Assembly: GCA_024278345.1 (NCBI GenBank)
Contig: JAJRTK010000135.1
Coordinates: 1-15,293 of the forward strand
Direction: 5' to 3'
DNA from: a bacterium
Lineage (GTDB): Bacteria > CSSED10-310 > JAJRTK01
Length of the DNA stretch: 15,293 nucleotides
Shown: piece after piece, positions 15,117 to 15,293 of the stretch
Layout of the letters: every line of letters begins with the position of its first letter
Position numbering within the stretch: position 1 is the stretch's first letter
Notes under the pieces: generated by a model
Told to the model about the DNA's origin: nothing
Seen by the model: the letters and a program-made list of their open reading frames with translations, nothing else
Databases searched by the model: none
Translations under genes and position numbers: made by a program

Positions 15117-15293
15117 TCAGCCTACCACGCCATCCCGCTCCACGAAAAGCATTTCGAAGTCCACGTCATGCAGGGGTTGGGTTGAGAATCCAGCCATCAC
15201 CGTAAAAAACCACGACAAGCAGACATCTGTCTTCTGGACGGCCATGCAACGCCTCGCTCTCACTCGGCGGGTCACGGCGTGCCGTGACTCTAC
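15117..15293 (-). CDS. Possible 3' end of a gene entering from the right edge
   Basis: A minus-strand frame is open from the window edge to a TGA at 15117-15119, 58 codons. It contains an ATG at 15245 that would give 42 residues ending DFEMLFVERDGVVG, which reads like protein, but no ribosome site precedes that ATG. It could be the tail of an upstream gene cotranscribed with the porin or non-coding sequence before the porin. I do not recognise it. Confidence 0.2.
   Translation of the reverse strand, partial: VESRHAVTRRVRARRCMAVQKTDVCLSWFFTVMAGFSTQPLHDVDFEMLFVERDGVVG
15271..15288. repeat. Perfect inverted repeat at the right edge
   Basis: GTCACGGC (15271-15278) and GCCGTGAC (15281-15288) are separated by GT. 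As RNA it would form a 7-bp stem with a CGTG loop. It may be a terminator stem of a neighbouring gene or a palindromic binding site; the edge of the window cuts off the context. A smaller palindrome, AGACA-TC-TGTCT, lies at 15221-15232. Confidence 0.5.

Noticed and set aside
1-15293. CRISPR array, insertion sequence, phage or toxin-antitoxin module
   Set aside because: No regularly spaced repeats, transposase, integrase, structural phage gene or recognisable toxin-antitoxin pair was found on either strand.

Overview
The window reads as a chromosomal, mostly housekeeping segment of a Gram-negative bacterium of fairly high GC (roughly 58-60% by eye). An outer membrane is implied by an LptE-type LPS-assembly lipoprotein and an OmpP1/FadL-type beta-barrel, and type IV pili or twitching by a PilT/PilU ATPase. 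The order rimO - cinA - thpR - recA - pilT - alaS resembles clusters I recall from deltaproteobacterial-type and other deep-branching Gram-negative lineages. That is from memory; the window alone does not fix the taxon.

Layout. Positions 1-146 hold two tandem GC-rich hairpins and a possible terminator. A tRNA-Gln(CTG) lies on the minus strand (147-222) behind a strong sigma70-type promoter. On the plus strand follow rimO (414-1775), cinA (1858-3117) and thpR (3133-3696), a likely operon, then recA (3820-4875) with its own promoter and a perfect 14-bp palindrome over the -10, pilT (5103-6356) and alaS (6919-9555). The 562-bp pilT-alaS gap is the least ordinary part of the window. It holds a small, lower-GC minus-strand ORF with a near-ideal Shine-Dalgarno, an 11-bp inverted repeat on either side of it, tandem direct repeats in front of it, and a foldable tRNA-like stem just upstream of alaS.

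From 9602 to the right edge everything is on the minus strand, in transcription order: an ORF tail entering from the right edge (doubtful), an OmpP1/FadL-type porin (15030-13687), a family 2 glycosyltransferase with an extra C-terminal beta-rich domain (13690-12119, its TTG start overlapping the porin stop as TTGA), lptE (11831-11319) and murA (10921-9602). murA is convergent with alaS. The block has an envelope theme: peptidoglycan precursor synthesis, LPS export, surface glycosylation and an outer-membrane channel. The plus-strand block has a translation and DNA-repair theme: S12 modification, NMN salvage, RNA 2',3'-cyclic phosphate processing, recombination and Ala-tRNA charging.

I see no CRISPR array, IS element, phage gene or toxin-antitoxin pair that I can name. 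The observations most worth checking are the recA promoter/operator, the small orphan gene with its flanking repeats, and the tRNA-like fold before alaS.
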